NCBI GenBank assembly: GCA_933207985.1
Contig: OW240916.1
Location: forward strand, 294,502,744-294,566,743
DNA length: 64,000 nucleotides
Direction of reading: 5' to 3'
Source of the DNA: Pelobates cultripes
Taxonomy: Eukaryota; Chordata; Amphibia; Anura; Pelobatidae
Part shown: piece after piece, positions 56,501 through 61,570 of the stretch
How the letters are laid out: each line of letters begins with the position of its first letter
How positions within the stretch are numbered: position 1 is the stretch's first letter
The notes under the pieces: generated by a model
Databases searched by the model: none
What the model saw: the letters and a program-made list of their open reading frames with translations, nothing else
Told to the model about the DNA's origin: nothing
Made by a program: the position numbers and the translations under genes

Positions 56501-59445
56501 ATACGACTAACTTGAAGGAAGAGCAAAAGAGGAGGAATGGTATTAGAAGGAAAGACAAGAAGCTCAGTTTTAGAGAGATTGAGTTTCAGAAAGCGGGAGG
56601 ACATCCAGTCAGAGATGGAAGAAAGGCAAGCAGTAACCTGTTGCAAGACGGCAGGGGAGAGGTCCAGGGAGGAGAGATATATCTGGGTGTCATCAGCGTA
56701 CAGGTTGAAGTGGAATCTAAATGAGGTAATACATTTGCCAAAAGAGGGAGTATAAAGACCAAGGACAGAGCCGTGGGGGACGCTCACCAAGACAAAGGGA
56801 GAATATGAGTATGCAGGAGCAATGTTAAACATGTAAAGGGAAAGCAATGGTTAAGCAGAGGTTCTGGGTATAAACCATACCCAGAGGAGGTTTGCAGTGC
56901 CAGAGATAGGGAGGGCAGAGTGCCCACACATCTTGGTAATGTATGAGGAGGAACACAGGGCAGTCATCCTATGCCAAAGCTGGGCAGACATTTATCACGT
57001 TTGGGCAGTCCACTTGGGTGAGTAGCACTGCGGTGCCATAGCTGAGCAACTTCTTCCCAGTCCCAGACCAGTGCGGCTCCAGAGGCCTTAGTCTTCCTAT
57101 CCATGAAAGAGCATGTGGGCCGGGGAGTTTAGAGTAATCTACGTCGCTGATTGCGTGTGGTTTGCTGTTTTTGCGGCTTTTGCAGTGGGGTTAGTCTCCT
57201 GATATCTCAGTGTGAAAGCGTTTGGGATGGAAGAGAAAGCTGCTTGTTTAGTAGCGTGCTGTGTGTGGGGTCCCTCAGACATCCCTCTGCAGTCCCCTGC
57301 TTGAACCGTGCGCCATCCAAGATTAGACACCTTTGAAAGTTACAATACAGATATATAATTTACACATTAACAGTGTGTTGGCAGGGAGATTGATTGGTTC
57401 TAACTAAAAACTCATTGCACTATTGCCACTTCTCTTTAATAGACCTGAAAAAAGGTGATTTGGAGACTCTGCTTATATAAAACGAAGAAAAATGTTCTAT
57501 AATATTTTCTTATCCAGGAAAAAAATATAAAGTAATTCATTAACTTTAGATACTTCAAAAAGCATTGAAAACAATATATACGTGTTGATTACAATCACAC
57601 TGTTGATTACATAATGTGTTGAAATTACGACAATTTCTCAACTATTTGCTCCACAGTCAAACAAACACCAGACTTATCCTTTCTATTTAAATTTGAGAAC
57701 ATTTGATGTGTGGAGTGGCTCAGTGTCAGTCTCGCAGTCTTCCTCTCTGGAACAGAATACAGTTTGGGCTTTGTAATCCCAGCTGTGTCTTATTTATTTT
57801 TGTACAATTGAATCTGAATAGTTGGCAATGCAAACATTTGCAGACAGATGCCATATATTCAGATCTTTAACCCCTTTGTTTGTGGCTTTTAATTTTGAAT
57901 TGCTCAATTTCACATGCAAAGTATAATTTCGACTGAGTAACTTTGTACTATACCTCCGTGATCACAAAATATACCCCAGTATTATTTAGCTAATCAAAGG
58001 TGCCAAATATAATTGGTGGAATATAAAAGTAATTTTACAGGCAGCTACTATAGCTTACTATCCATTTTATGGGTCATGCATACTTCCTTTATTTGCTGCA
58101 AATACTTCCAATGGAGCCGTATTGCCGTTCAGTGAACTGGGAAAACGTCTGCCTTATGGTGAGGTGGTGGGGGGAGGAAACATTTTGTATAAACAAAGCT
58201 TTATTTGCTAAGCAGTGAGTTGTAGTGAAAAACCAATTGCAAAATTCAGGCTGAACTAATCAAGCTGCATATATAGGCAAAGTGTAGGTTTTTGTTTTTT
58301 GTTTTTTTCCAGTGCCACAATTGTGGCCTCAGTTTTAGATTTTGTCTGTATGGTGTGTAGCTTAAAGCAGAAGTGTGCCTTCTCTGGAAGTGACCGTTCC
58401 TCATTCTGTCACCAAAGTGAGTGTTAGTTTAAGAAGTTGAGGAAAAAAAACACCTTCATTGTTATGTTCCTTACCCTTTTCCTACGGTTTGGCTGAGCAT
58501 GATGAGTGTAAGTAATGAAGGGCATGTGGGTGGCGATATATGGTTGGATTGGTAGTAAATGTGGTATGTGGAGGTAGGTGATTCTGTATGAATCATGACT
58601 AGATTGGTGACTGCCGCTGGTGGTAAGGGTATGTGACTACAGGTGCCTGAATTGCTATAATCAGGGTAATCCCTATGATTCTTACCATCCTGGGTAATGT
58701 GCCCATTAATAAAAGCAATATTATGCTGTGCTTTGCACATTTATTGAGGATTACTGCCCAATACTTGCATTCTAATATTTTTTATTGTTCAAACAATTTT
58801 TAGTGTTTTAATATTTACTTTGTCATCTTTTTTTTTTTTTTTCTTGTCAGGTCCACGATTGAAGAGGCATATTCTCGTTCAATGACCAAACTTGCCAAGT
58901 CTGCAAGCAATTATACACAGCTCGGGTATGCTTACTTATTAATTTACTAATGCACTACATTCTGGAATTTGAATAAAATAGCACATTTAATTACTATTTT
59001 TGTTGTTGTTGATTTACTCCCTCGCCCCCTTTTAAAAATACAGAACATTTGGACCGGTCTGGGATGTCTTTAAAACCTCAACAGAAAAATTAGCAGTGTG
59101 TCACCTAGATTTAGTAAAAAAGCTACAGGAACTCATCAAAGAACTTCAAAAGTACGGCGATGAACAAATTAAATCTCACAAAAAGGTATGTCCAAGTGAA
59201 CATTCTGTAATGTGATTGTTAGTGCTGCTTTCTTAACCGAACGCTTAGAGTCTTAGGCCTTTCCCTAAAATATATGTGCTTTCATTTGGCAGACGAAGGA
59301 GGAAGTAGCTGGAACATTGGAAGCAGTGCAAAATATCCAGACTATTACTCAAGCTCTCCAGAAAGCTAAGGAACTTTATAATGTCAAGTGTGTAGAACAT
59401 GAAAAATTAAAAAAGGAGGGAGCACAGCCCAAAGACATCGAAAAG
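18230..59445 (+). CDS. FCHO2: FCHO2, F-BAR protein of clathrin-mediated endocytosis (5' part, five exons)
   Basis: FCHO2 binds and bends PI(4,5)P2-rich plasma membrane through its N-terminal F-BAR dimer; its C-terminal mu-homology domain recruits EPS15/intersectin at early clathrin-coated pits. The five exons join in frame to 165 codons, roughly the first two thirds of the F-BAR domain (about 260 residues in the family). The translation starts [11 protein letters not shown] and contains [34 protein letters not shown] and [16 protein letters not shown], matching vertebrate FCHO2 more closely than FCHO1, as the MVMA start and SASNYTQLG stretch show. Every junction has GT-AG borders and preserves the frame. 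The next exon, expected to begin with an AAVKSKKA-like sequence, is not found by 64000, so intron 5 exceeds 4.55 kb. No disruption is seen, so the gene is probably functional. Confidence 0.95.
18469..19095 (+). repeat. 43-bp minisatellite, 14 units, each with AATAAA
   Basis: Units beginning ACTGGGACCCCCTTTCCATG recur every 43 bp from 18469 to 19070, with a partial fifteenth unit to about 19095. Copies are highly similar (a few C/T, G/A differences), implying recent expansion or homogenisation. Each full unit contains ATTTAATAAAGGCTGTGCA, so the sense strand carries 14 AATAAA hexamers starting about 225 bp after the FCHO2 exon 1 donor. Confidence 0.95.
19096..20055. other. Intron 1 spacer
   Basis: AT-rich intronic sequence with no recognised element. 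Confidence 0.5.
20062..20114 (+). mobile_element. LINE 3' end fragment (CR1/L2-like)
   Basis: The stretch GTACAGCGCTACGGAATTTG followed by GGCACTATATAAGCAGTAATAATAA is the terminal motif of the same LINE group as 15860-17180, here on the + strand and without coding sequence. Confidence 0.7.
20371..20446 (-). mobile_element. Family B MITE, intact (76 bp)
   Basis: The ends TTAACCCCTTAAGGAC and GTCCTTAAGGGGTTAA are perfect inverted repeats. The core holds GACATGTCATGATTCCCTTT and CCAGAAGTTTGG. The terminal TTAA and following CCC resemble piggyBac-type termini (inference). Strand is given relative to the copy at 50930. Confidence 0.9.
20828..20945 (+). repeat. Possible tRNA-derived SINE
   Basis: The segment GAGATAGCGCAGTGGTTAGA resembles a tRNA 5' half with an A-box (TAGCGCAGTGG). 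About 40 nt later GGTTGTTCCTGAC is a weak B-box position. A non-tRNA tail with GACAAGGTCAGTGCCTTTCAG follows, as in MIR/V-SINE-like elements. It does not fold as an intact tRNA, so it is not called a tRNA gene. Confidence 0.45.
21093..21243. repeat. TG/TA compound microsatellite
   Basis: Alternating (TG)n and (TA)n blocks are arranged as two copies of a larger unit, GTGTGTATG-TATATG... then (TA)n-TTGTGTG. Long frames on both strands here are repeat translations. Confidence 0.95.
21594..21775 (-). mobile_element. LINE 3' tail fragment (CR1/L2-like)
   Basis: Read on the + strand it shows ATATAGCGCC...GCAGCGCTTTA, TACAATACATGAG, CCTGCTCAAATGAGCTTACAG and AGGAGGTGGGG in the same order as the tails at 15860 and 55651. 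No coding portion remains. Confidence 0.75.
22160..22290 (-). mobile_element. LINE 3' tail fragment (CR1/L2-like)
   Basis: It has the same order of motifs as the preceding fragment (ATATAGCGCC, GAGCTTTACAATATTATAAA, AATGAGACAATTACA, GGAACAGTAGG), more decayed. It ends where it meets a GT/AC microsatellite region. Confidence 0.7.
22377..22450. repeat. Inverted GT/CA microsatellite
   Basis: A GTGTGTGTGTACATGTGTAT block is followed within 20 bp by an (AC)n block, so the two can pair as a hairpin. Confidence 0.85.
22560..22860. repeat. GC-rich dispersed-repeat-like segment
   Basis: The stretch is GC-rich within AT-rich intron 1, with frames open on both strands but no domain and no splice context that fits FCHO2. 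Its setting after AT/GT-rich sequence resembles the GC-rich element near 15120-15370, but direct similarity is weak. It is treated as probable transposon sequence. Confidence 0.3.
22870..23635. other. Intron 1 spacer
   Basis: AT-rich sequence with T-runs and no recognised element. A decayed MITE-like end (GGTCCTTAGAGGGTCCCTTTAA, about 23585-23606) closes the stretch. Confidence 0.4.
23643..24210 (+). mobile_element. Family C MITE, complete (568 bp)
   Basis: It is flanked by TTAA (23639-23642 and 24211-24214), with ends AGGGACACTCCAGG and CACTGGAGTTTCCCT. Internal hairpins include GCACCCAGACCACTTC/GAGTGGTCTGGGTGC, GGGTTAA-type arms around ATTATTGCAG/CTGCAGTAAT, CGTCCTCACG/GTGAGGAC, TAGGAAAGCATTG/CAATGCTTTCCTA, AATGCGTGCGC/GCATGCGCATT and GGGCGAGA/TCTCGCCC. 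A perfect 5' splice donor consensus CAGGTAAGT is at 24100-24108 on the + strand. No transposase; mobilised in trans if at all. Confidence 0.9.
24215..25158. other. Intron 1 spacer
   Basis: No gene or recognised repeat was found. The sequence is moderately AT-rich and looks unique. Confidence 0.5.
25163..25591 (+). mobile_element. TTAA-type MITE (family G, C-related)
   Basis: The left end GAAACACTGTAGCGTTAGGAA follows TTAA (25159-25162). The right end TCTGGGTGCCTATAGTG-TCCC precedes TTAA (25592-25595). It carries hairpins GGACATCCTCA/TGAGGATGTCC and CACCCAGACCACTT/AAGTGGTCTGGGTG. The right TTAA is directly the left TTAA of the next MITE. Confidence 0.75.
25596..26596 (+). mobile_element. Family F MITE containing a nested TTAA MITE
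   Basis: F begins AGGGATACTCTAAGCACC and has a long hairpin ATCTCCTGCTCTGTTAA / TTAACAGAGCAGGAGAT (about 25827-25892). A second MITE starting TTAAAGGAACATTATAGC occupies about 25934-26447. F then resumes (AGGTCACATGCAGG, GTGTGACTAG, GGGGCATGATCTGTA) until it is cut at 26593 by the family A copy. The same right-hand F motifs recur at 36815-36865 and 51055-51150. Confidence 0.65.
26597..26990 (-). mobile_element. Family A MITE with missing terminal hairpin
   Basis: The left end AGGACCACTAGAGG follows TTAA (26593-26596). The modules GCACCCAGACCACT/AGTGGTCTGGGTGC, GGGTTAA-AACAT, CTAGTGG-GTGTC/GACAGCCGCTAG, TCTCACTGTGA/TCACAGTGAGA and TAGGAAAACATTG/GCTTTCCTA are present, then ATGCGCATTCAGCC. It stops at GGGGGCTTTA about 26990 without the CACTATAGTGGTCCT terminus. 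It is inserted in the TTAA near the right end of family F. Confidence 0.75.
27465..27832. mobile_element. Decayed TTAA-type MITE
   Basis: The left end is TTAAAGGAGCAGTCTAACATA. The right part ends TTCTGGTGCTTAGAGTGCCCTGTAA. Inside, TGCCAATCCAGTG and AGAAGCATTGGGG match module positions of other copies. The right terminus is degenerate. Confidence 0.5.
28020..28323 (+). mobile_element. Right part of a family C-like MITE
   Basis: It has ATAGGAAAACATTCAATGC, the hairpin TCTGACGCTGGAGGTCCTCA/TGAGGATGTCCAGCGTCAGA, a decayed CCAGTGGATGTC/GACAGCCAC module, and the end GTGGTCTGGGTGCCTACAGTG-TCTC before TTAA at 28324-28327. The left terminus is missing. Confidence 0.65.
28328..28575. repeat. Dispersed repeat, second copy of 14200-14500
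   Basis: The shared order of blocks TTCTGAGAAATTT, AACAATGTAT, ACCAACAATATGGAGCTC, AAAAGAGGGACATTA and AAAATAGGGACTG links this to 14270-14460 and 15447-15510. It begins at the end of the preceding MITE. Confidence 0.45.
29041..29300. mobile_element. Small TTAA-type MITE (family E-like)
   Basis: Inverted ends AAAGGAAACCTAAAGTGTAA-GGAATACAAATG and GTTTGTATTCCTTACATGATAGC-GTTCC, followed by TTAA at 29301-29304, are complementary over about 35 bp with mismatches. Confidence 0.6.
29305..32850. other. Intron 1 spacer, apparently unique
   Basis: 3.5 kb with no clear gene or MITE. It is AT-rich. An (AT)n microsatellite spans about 32477-32512 and an A-run is near 32680. No FCHO2-like exon was seen. 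Confidence 0.5.
32858..33241 (-). mobile_element. Family A MITE, complete but diverged
   Basis: It lies between TTAA at 32854-32857 and 33242-33245. It starts AAGACCACTAAAGG and ends GGCACAATAGTGCTCCT. Hairpins CACCTAGACCACTTC/GAAGTGGTCTGGGTG and CTAGTGGCTGT/ACAGCCACCAG, and the GTTTGTTTTC terminal arm, are retained. A donor-like GGTAAGTGG is at 33157-33165 on the + strand. Confidence 0.8.
33250..35410. other. Intron 1 spacer with a decayed MITE
   Basis: A worn element lies at about 33630-33870 (GCCAATAGTGGCC, GACAACCACTAGAGGAG, AGTGATTTTGGTGC). The open frame over it is derived from MITE modules. The rest shows nothing recognised. Confidence 0.45.
35416..35495 (-). mobile_element. Family B MITE, intact (80 bp)
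   Basis: Ends TTAACCCCTTAAGGAC and GTCCTTAAGGGGTTAA; inner ACATGACATGTGTGACATGT palindromic block; GATTCCCTTTTATTCCAG core. Same orientation as 20371 and 48190. Confidence 0.9.
35735..35790. repeat. MITE terminal hairpin fragment (family E)
   Basis: ACAATAGTGTCAGGAATACA pairs with TGTGTTTCTGACCCTAAAGG and is followed by TTCCTTTAA, the E-type terminus. The remainder is missing. Confidence 0.6.
36290..36871 (+). mobile_element. Family F relic with a nested TTAA MITE
   Basis: F sequence (TTAGACTGCAAT) is interrupted at TTAA 36315 by a MITE spanning about 36319-36782, whose right end reads GAGTGATCTGGGTGCCTATAGCATCAC-TTTAA. F resumes with TTAGAGCTCTCTTTAGAGG, GGTCACATGCAGG and GTGTGACTAGGGCT. 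The arrangement parallels 25596-26596. Confidence 0.6.
36872..37399. mobile_element. Family E MITE, right end lost
   Basis: It begins AGGAACACTATTGTGTCAGG after TTAA (36868-36871) and pairs with TTGACACTATAG. It contains GATGATCAGTCTTGATATCC, TCCAATGCTTTCCCAT and ACCGTCACTAGAGG-type modules, and ends near GACACCAGAAACACTAC. The right TTAA terminus is not intact. Confidence 0.65.
37690..38440 (-). mobile_element. Tc1/mariner transposon relic
   Basis: Minus-strand fragments read as Tc1-type transposase: [12 protein letters not shown] and [13 protein letters not shown] (about 38115-37955), then [22 protein letters not shown] and [20 protein letters not shown] (about 37865-37730). Frames are broken between blocks. 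Flanking text such as GGAGATGCTCTGACCCAG (about 38341-38358) belongs to the same class of element. It is inactive. Confidence 0.75.
38441..39045. other. Intron 1 spacer
   Basis: No gene or repeat recognised. Confidence 0.45.
39207..39401. mobile_element. Internally deleted TTAA-type MITE
   Basis: It lies between TTAA at 39203-39206 and 39402-39405. The left end AGGAATTCTATAAGCACCCAG carries the CAGACAACTT...GAAGTGGTCTGCGTGCC hairpin. The right end has TAGCGTTAGGAATACG/TTTGTATTCCTAA. Its left TTAA is also the right end of an older element (about 39050-39202, ending GGTTCTGGTGCTTAGAATGTCTC). Confidence 0.7.
39856..40296 (+). mobile_element. Family E MITE, complete (441 bp)
   Basis: Flanked by TTAA (39852-39855 and 40297-40300). 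The left end AGGGACACTATAGTCACC-AGAACAACTAC forms a hairpin with GTATTTGTCCTGGTGAGTATAG. The right end GGTCAGGAATACATG/TTTGTATTCCTTACT closes with GTAGTGTTCCT. Internal modules GGTTGCCTCCACTGGCC and TGGAAAGCATTGTG are shared with family C and E copies. Confidence 0.85.
40301..42280. other. Intron 1 spacer with a GC-rich island-like segment
   Basis: Most is AT-rich and unrecognised. A GC-richer block at about 41200-41620 is open on both strands; the minus-strand reading is Arg-rich ([16 protein letters not shown]). It may derive from a LINE ORF but I cannot assign it, and it has no FCHO2 splice context. Confidence 0.35.
42284..42480. mobile_element. Left end of a decayed TTAA-type MITE
   Basis: TTAAAGGGTTACTCAAAGCACC followed by ACGACCACCTAACTG resembles the left ends of families F and E. 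No right terminus was found. Confidence 0.45.
42930..43620 (+). mobile_element. Tc1/mariner transposon relic
   Basis: Plus-strand blocks include PVHRWSAF (near 43032), [20 protein letters not shown] and [11 protein letters not shown] (43160-43260), then [15 protein letters not shown] (near 43350) and [21 protein letters not shown] (split over stops, 43430-43495), ending TQYWAGG. The catalytic region is broken by frame changes and stops. It belongs to the same family as 37690 and 44531. Confidence 0.8.
43640..44520. other. Intron 1 spacer
   Basis: AT-rich, T-run at 43688-43705, no recognised gene or repeat. Confidence 0.45.
44531..44950 (-). mobile_element. Tc1/mariner transposon relic, 3' part
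   Basis: Read on the minus strand it gives the DNA equivalent of the 43340-43590 copy: CAATCAGATTGAGCATCTGTG, CCATGGAGACCCCACC, GACTTAAAGAATTC, TTGTGGAGTCTATGCCTCAG and GCAGGTGGTTTTAGTGTTGTG at its end. Extra indels disrupt every frame. Confidence 0.75.
44955..46050. other. Intron 1 spacer
   Basis: AT-rich, with A-runs. No gene recognised. A MITE-like fragment (ATAGCGATTATAGTGTTCT) lies near 45650. Confidence 0.45.
46056..46245. mobile_element. Left part of a TTAA-type MITE
   Basis: TTAAAGGAATACTATGGTGCC starts the element. TGATCTCAGCCAATCGGAGG and TGTGCCAGTCAGATGC match interior modules of families E and F. The right side is lost. Confidence 0.5.
47270..47690 (-). mobile_element. Possible LINE 5'/ORF1 fragment
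   Basis: On the minus strand a lysine/glutamine/serine-rich reading ([16 protein letters not shown], then [12 protein letters not shown]) ends in a helical-looking stretch, which would fit the N-terminal part of a LINE-1-like ORF1. AAGATGGCGC-type sequence (near 47566) is present. The assignment is tentative. Confidence 0.3.
48190..48269 (-). mobile_element. Family B MITE, intact (80 bp)
   Basis: TTAACCCCTTAAGGAC...ATCCTTAAGGGGTTAA with one mismatch between the arms; same core and orientation as 35416. Confidence 0.9.
48270..49191. other. 3' end of intron 1
   Basis: AT-rich with no repeat recognised. It closes with the pyrimidine tract TTTTTTTTCTCTTTTCTTCACAG, the last 20 bases of which form a strong acceptor for exon 2. 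Confidence 0.6.
49192..49283 (+). CDS. FCHO2: FCHO2 coding exon 2
   Basis: 92 nt encoding residues 12 to 42 ([20 protein letters not shown] then [11 protein letters not shown]), the first long helix of the F-BAR domain. The acceptor is TTCACAG and the donor GTATGT. The exon ends with two bases of the Arg codon completed by exon 3. Confidence 0.95.
49290..50100. other. Intron 2 spacer
   Basis: No gene or complete repeat recognised. Confidence 0.45.
50337..50893 (-). mobile_element. Family E MITE, complete (557 bp), nested in family F
   Basis: Flanked by TTAA (50333-50336, 50894-50897). The left end AGGATCACTATAGGGTCAGG forms a near-perfect hairpin through ACACAAACTTGTGTTCCTGACC-CTATAGTG (50341-50389). 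The right end has CACCAGAACAA...TTGTTCTGGTG followed by ACTATAGTGTCCCT. Interior modules include ATGCTTTCCCATAGGATTGG, ATCTCTATGAGGA and GGCCAGTG. It is the longest E copy. Confidence 0.85.
50930..51007 (+). mobile_element. Family B MITE, intact (78 bp), nested in family F
   Basis: TTAACCCCTTAAGGACCAAA ... GTGTCCTTAAGGGGTTAA in the opposite orientation to the copies at 20371, 35416 and 48190. F sequence is recognised on both sides. Confidence 0.85.
51238..51545 (-). mobile_element. Family A MITE lacking both outer tips
   Basis: It begins within the hairpin CACCCAGACCACTTC/ACGTGGTCTGGGTG, then AACATAGCATTTTC/GAAACTGCTGTTT, CTAGTGGCTGTC/GACAGCCGCTAG, TAGGAAAGCATTG/AATGCTTTCCTA. It runs to AGCCCGGCGGGAGGGGG at about 51540. 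A different dispersed repeat (GGGCAGACTAGATGGGCCG, ATTCTATGATTCT; 51553-51606) follows directly. Confidence 0.7.
51605..53860. repeat. C-rich minisatellite, about 1.8 kb, split by a MITE
   Basis: The + strand is built from variations of CCCTCCCAGTATCCCCCTT, CACTATCACCCCC and later CCTCCCTCACAGTATCCCGC and CACACTGTCACC. G is nearly absent over long stretches. The array starts at about 51605, is interrupted by family C at 51659-52082, and continues to about 53860. The frames at 52786-53043 (minus) and 53089-53726 (plus) are translations of this repeat. Confidence 0.9.
51659..52082 (+). mobile_element. Family C MITE, complete ends (424 bp)
   Basis: Flanked by TTAA (51655-51658, 52083-52086). 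The ends AGGGACACTCCAGGC and GCACTGGAGTTTTCC match the 23643 copy, from which it differs by an internal deletion removing the CG-rich hairpin. The donor consensus CAGGTAAGT is kept at 51972-51980. The host sequence on both sides is the same C-rich minisatellite. Confidence 0.9.
54190..54300. repeat. Inverted CA/GT microsatellite pair
   Basis: An (AC)n tract at about 54195-54214 and a (GT)n tract at about 54276-54297 are separated by about 60 bp and can pair. The small minus-strand frame here is not a gene. Confidence 0.85.
54398..54615. repeat. Long inverted repeat, about 85-bp arms
   Basis: The left arm (about 54398-54485) and right arm (about 54526-54615) are near-perfect reverse complements. 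They contain CCACAGTGGATCAACGTTTC / GAAACGTCGATCCACTGTGG and ACTTTCGTCAGGATAAAGGT / ACCTTTATCCTGACGAAAGT. The spacer is about 40 bp. A similar CAACGTTTCGGCAAAATGCC...TTATCAAGG motif is at 55384-55412. This suggests a foldback-type MITE. Confidence 0.8.
55651..56860 (-). mobile_element. 5'-truncated LINE (CR1/L2/Rex1-like) with RT fragment
   Basis: The minus-strand frame 56847-56134 contains [15 protein letters not shown], the intact palm motif Y-A-D-D followed by [27 protein letters not shown] and the thumb [17 protein letters not shown], then a C-terminal NAAARLISS segment. The PQGS motif is mutated to PHGS and a few residues after VLG are deleted. The 3' tail reaches the GCGCTTTACAATATTATAA and ATATAGTGCC motifs at about 55655-55710. 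Sequence to about 57110 may be more 5' LINE sequence but is not recognisable. Confidence 0.8.
57115..58850. other. 3' end of intron 2
   Basis: No gene recognised; AT-rich. It ends in a T-rich tract and TTCTTGTCAG, the acceptor of exon 3. Confidence 0.55.
58851..58925 (+). CDS. FCHO2: FCHO2 coding exon 3
   Basis: 75 nt encoding [20 protein letters not shown] then YTQLG, F-BAR helix 2 start. It begins with the last base of an Arg codon and ends with two bases of a Gly codon. The acceptor TTGTCAG and donor GTATGC are in place. Confidence 0.95.
59044..59185 (+). CDS. FCHO2: FCHO2 coding exon 4
   Basis: 142 nt encoding [20 protein letters not shown], then a leucine/lysine-rich helix ([20 protein letters not shown]) to SHKK. 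The acceptor is AAATACAG and the donor GTATGT, phase 0 at the 3' end. It belongs to the long central helix of the F-BAR bundle. Confidence 0.95.
59293..59445 (+). CDS. FCHO2: FCHO2 coding exon 5
   Basis: 153 nt, 51 codons: [20 protein letters not shown], then a charged helix through [12 protein letters not shown] to DIEK. The acceptor is TTGGCAG and the donor GTAAGC, phase 0 on both sides. It is the last FCHO2 exon recognised in the window. Confidence 0.95.
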
Positions 59446-59646
59446 GTAAGCCCCACATTCTGATGTCACAAGAAACGGTTTCCCACTGACCATACCTATG
59501 AACAGTACTACTTGTGTTTTGCATGTACGCTTTCATTGTTGCTGCTAAAGAAGGAAAATGGGGGGAAAAACTCCTAATTTAGCGAATATAAGTTGAGGGT
59601 TGGCTTTTTCCTTGTGACTCATTTTAGCTTTGCAGCTAATGATCAA

Positions 59647-59912
59647 TAGTGATGTTGCGAACCGTTCGCGAACGTGCCGCAAATGGTTCGCCGCGAACTG
59701 CGGTCAGCTGACATATCCCTGCCAATCTCCGGCAGACCCTCCTACTTCCTGGACAGCATCCATGTTGTAGGCAGCTTCAACATGGATGCTGTCCAGGAGG
59801 AGGGAGGGTCTGCCGGAGATTGGCAGGGATGTGTCAGCTGACCGGAGTTCGCCGCGAACGGTTTGTGGTGAACGGTTCGCGGCAAGTTCGTGAACAGTTC
59901 GCGACATCACTA
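59647..59912. mobile_element. hAT-type palindromic MITE with 8-bp target duplication
   Basis: The element is one large imperfect palindrome: TAGTGATGTTGCGAACCG at the left and CAGTTCGCGACATCACTA at the right, with arms of over 110 bp. ATGATCAA is present on both sides (59639-59646 and 59913-59920), a perfect 8-bp target duplication characteristic of hAT elements. It is CpG-rich (repeated GTTCGCG) and lies about 200 bp after the exon 5 donor. The minus-strand frame inside is not a gene. Confidence 0.9.
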
Positions 59913-60491
59913 ATGATCAACTGTATATACCTTTAGAAACCAATGGAGGCTAGATTGGCTACTGATAAACGATAAGAAAGCCACAGTTGGCTTTATAACT
60001 GCAGATGTGATGTAAATGAGGTATGTTTTTTTTCTGTACATTTTGAATGAATTATTTCCTTGCTGCCTTTTACAATTGGTTCACGACAGCCTGGTGTGGT
60101 CCTCACAAGACATTTTACCTGTGACAAACTGGTGAAAATTAATTCACAATTTTTCCCCACTTTGAAGTCTGTGTTGCATATTATGTTTTATGCTTCAGTA
60201 TGTGTAACGGTTTACTGTCAGCTCGCAGCTAGCGCAGTATTGTGCTTCCTGTTCACTGATTTTCTGTCATCATGAAGGACAGAGAAATCTATTTCCATGA
60301 AATAAAACAAACAGTGTAGTTGAAAATGACCTAAATCACCAAAACAAGATAGTGGAGCGCTTGTATTTCAGCAGGTAGTTAAGCACTCACCCTTTAACAC
60401 ATAAAAAGATGTTCTCTGGATTATTAAAGAAAGAAAAAGTATTTATTACAATACAGTATAGCAAAATGATTAACAGTGGTTCCTAAATTAG

Positions 60492-60634
60492 TTCTCAAGG
60501 CTGATCGACCGGTCCAGGATTTAGGTATTACCCAGTTGTGTCCAAGGTGATTTTATGAAAAAGGAAAAAAATAAGTACCTGAGACACAACTGGTTAATCC
60601 CTAAATCCTGGACTGGTAGGGGAGTCTTGATGAC
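60492..60634. repeat. Inverted repeat with about 52-bp arms
   Basis: GTCCAGGATTTAGG...CCAGTTGTGTC (60512-60542) pairs with GACACAACTGG...CCTAAATCCTGGAC (60582-60613), plus flanking partial matches. The loop is about 40 bp and A-rich. It lies just left of the family C MITE at 60652. Confidence 0.75.
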
Positions 60635-60651
60635 TGGATTTTAGTATTTAA

Positions 60652-61167
60652 ATGGACACTCCAGGCACCCAGACCACTTTTGCCCATTGGAATGGACTGG
60701 GTGCCATCACCCTTAACCCTGCAAGGTTAATTATTGCAGTTTTTATAAACTGCAATAATTTACCTTGCAGGGTTTAGTCCTCCTCTAGTGGCTATCAGAC
60801 AGCCACTAGTGGGACTTCCGGCTTCTTAAAACACGAAAAGTGTTTTAAACCATGCTGGATGTCCTCACATTATGCATGAGGACCTCCAGCGTCGACGAAA
60901 TCCCAATTGAAAAGCATTGAATAATTCTTTCCTATGGGGAGGTCTAATGAGTGCGCGGCCATTGCCGCGCATTAGGTCTCCCCCGCCAACGTGGGCCAAG
61001 TGTGAGCGGAGCCTGACCCAGCGCCGAAGGACATCGGCGCTGGATTCAGGTAAGTCACTGAAGGGGTTTTAACCCCCTCAGCAACATGGGGTGGGAGAGA
61101 GGGGGCTACTGCAGGATTCTTCAGTGCCAGGAAAACGGATATATTTTCCAGGCACTTGAGAGCCCCT
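60652..61167 (+). mobile_element. Family C MITE, complete (516 bp)
   Basis: Between TTAA at 60648-60651 and 61168-61171. The left end ATGGACACTCCAGGCACC carries CAGACCACTTTTGCCC and a decayed partner. Further hairpins are ATTATTGCAG/CTGCAATAAT, CTCTAGTGGCTATC/GACAGCCACTAG, AAACACGAAAAGTGTTT, ATGTCCTCAC/ATGAGGAC and GCGCGGCCATTGCCGCGC. The donor consensus CAGGTAAGT is at 61047-61055. More diverged than 23643. Confidence 0.85.
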
Positions 61168-61570
61168 TTAAGGATGCAGACTGAGCACTCACATAAGCAT
61201 AGCCTTTTTTGATCGGCTGTTTGCAGCAGAATGGAAAATTCCAATAAACCTTTATTCCCTATTTTTGTTCGGCTTTCCGTTTCCCCTATTCGTTTACCAA
61301 ACCCCCTCGCTGTGTGGTCCCTTGTTCGCTCCTTTGTAATCACCGACCACCCCTTGCTGTTAACCACAAATTGGTTATTAGTTGAAGTGCTTTCCCTATG
61401 TGGCCGCCGTTTGTATAACCGAACGCACGTGTTCAAACCATTTTGTCTTCTGAACGAGGGCAGTGGTACATAATCATCGGCGTGGAACTAATTACGGATA
61501 CGCGATCCCTCGAACCCCCAGGAAATTGAGAACAGAACAGTGAGAACGGCGTTTGGGAGGCATAAACAGA

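Noticed and set aside
59704..59910. Minus-strand frame of 68 codons
   Set aside because: Lies inside the hAT-type palindrome.
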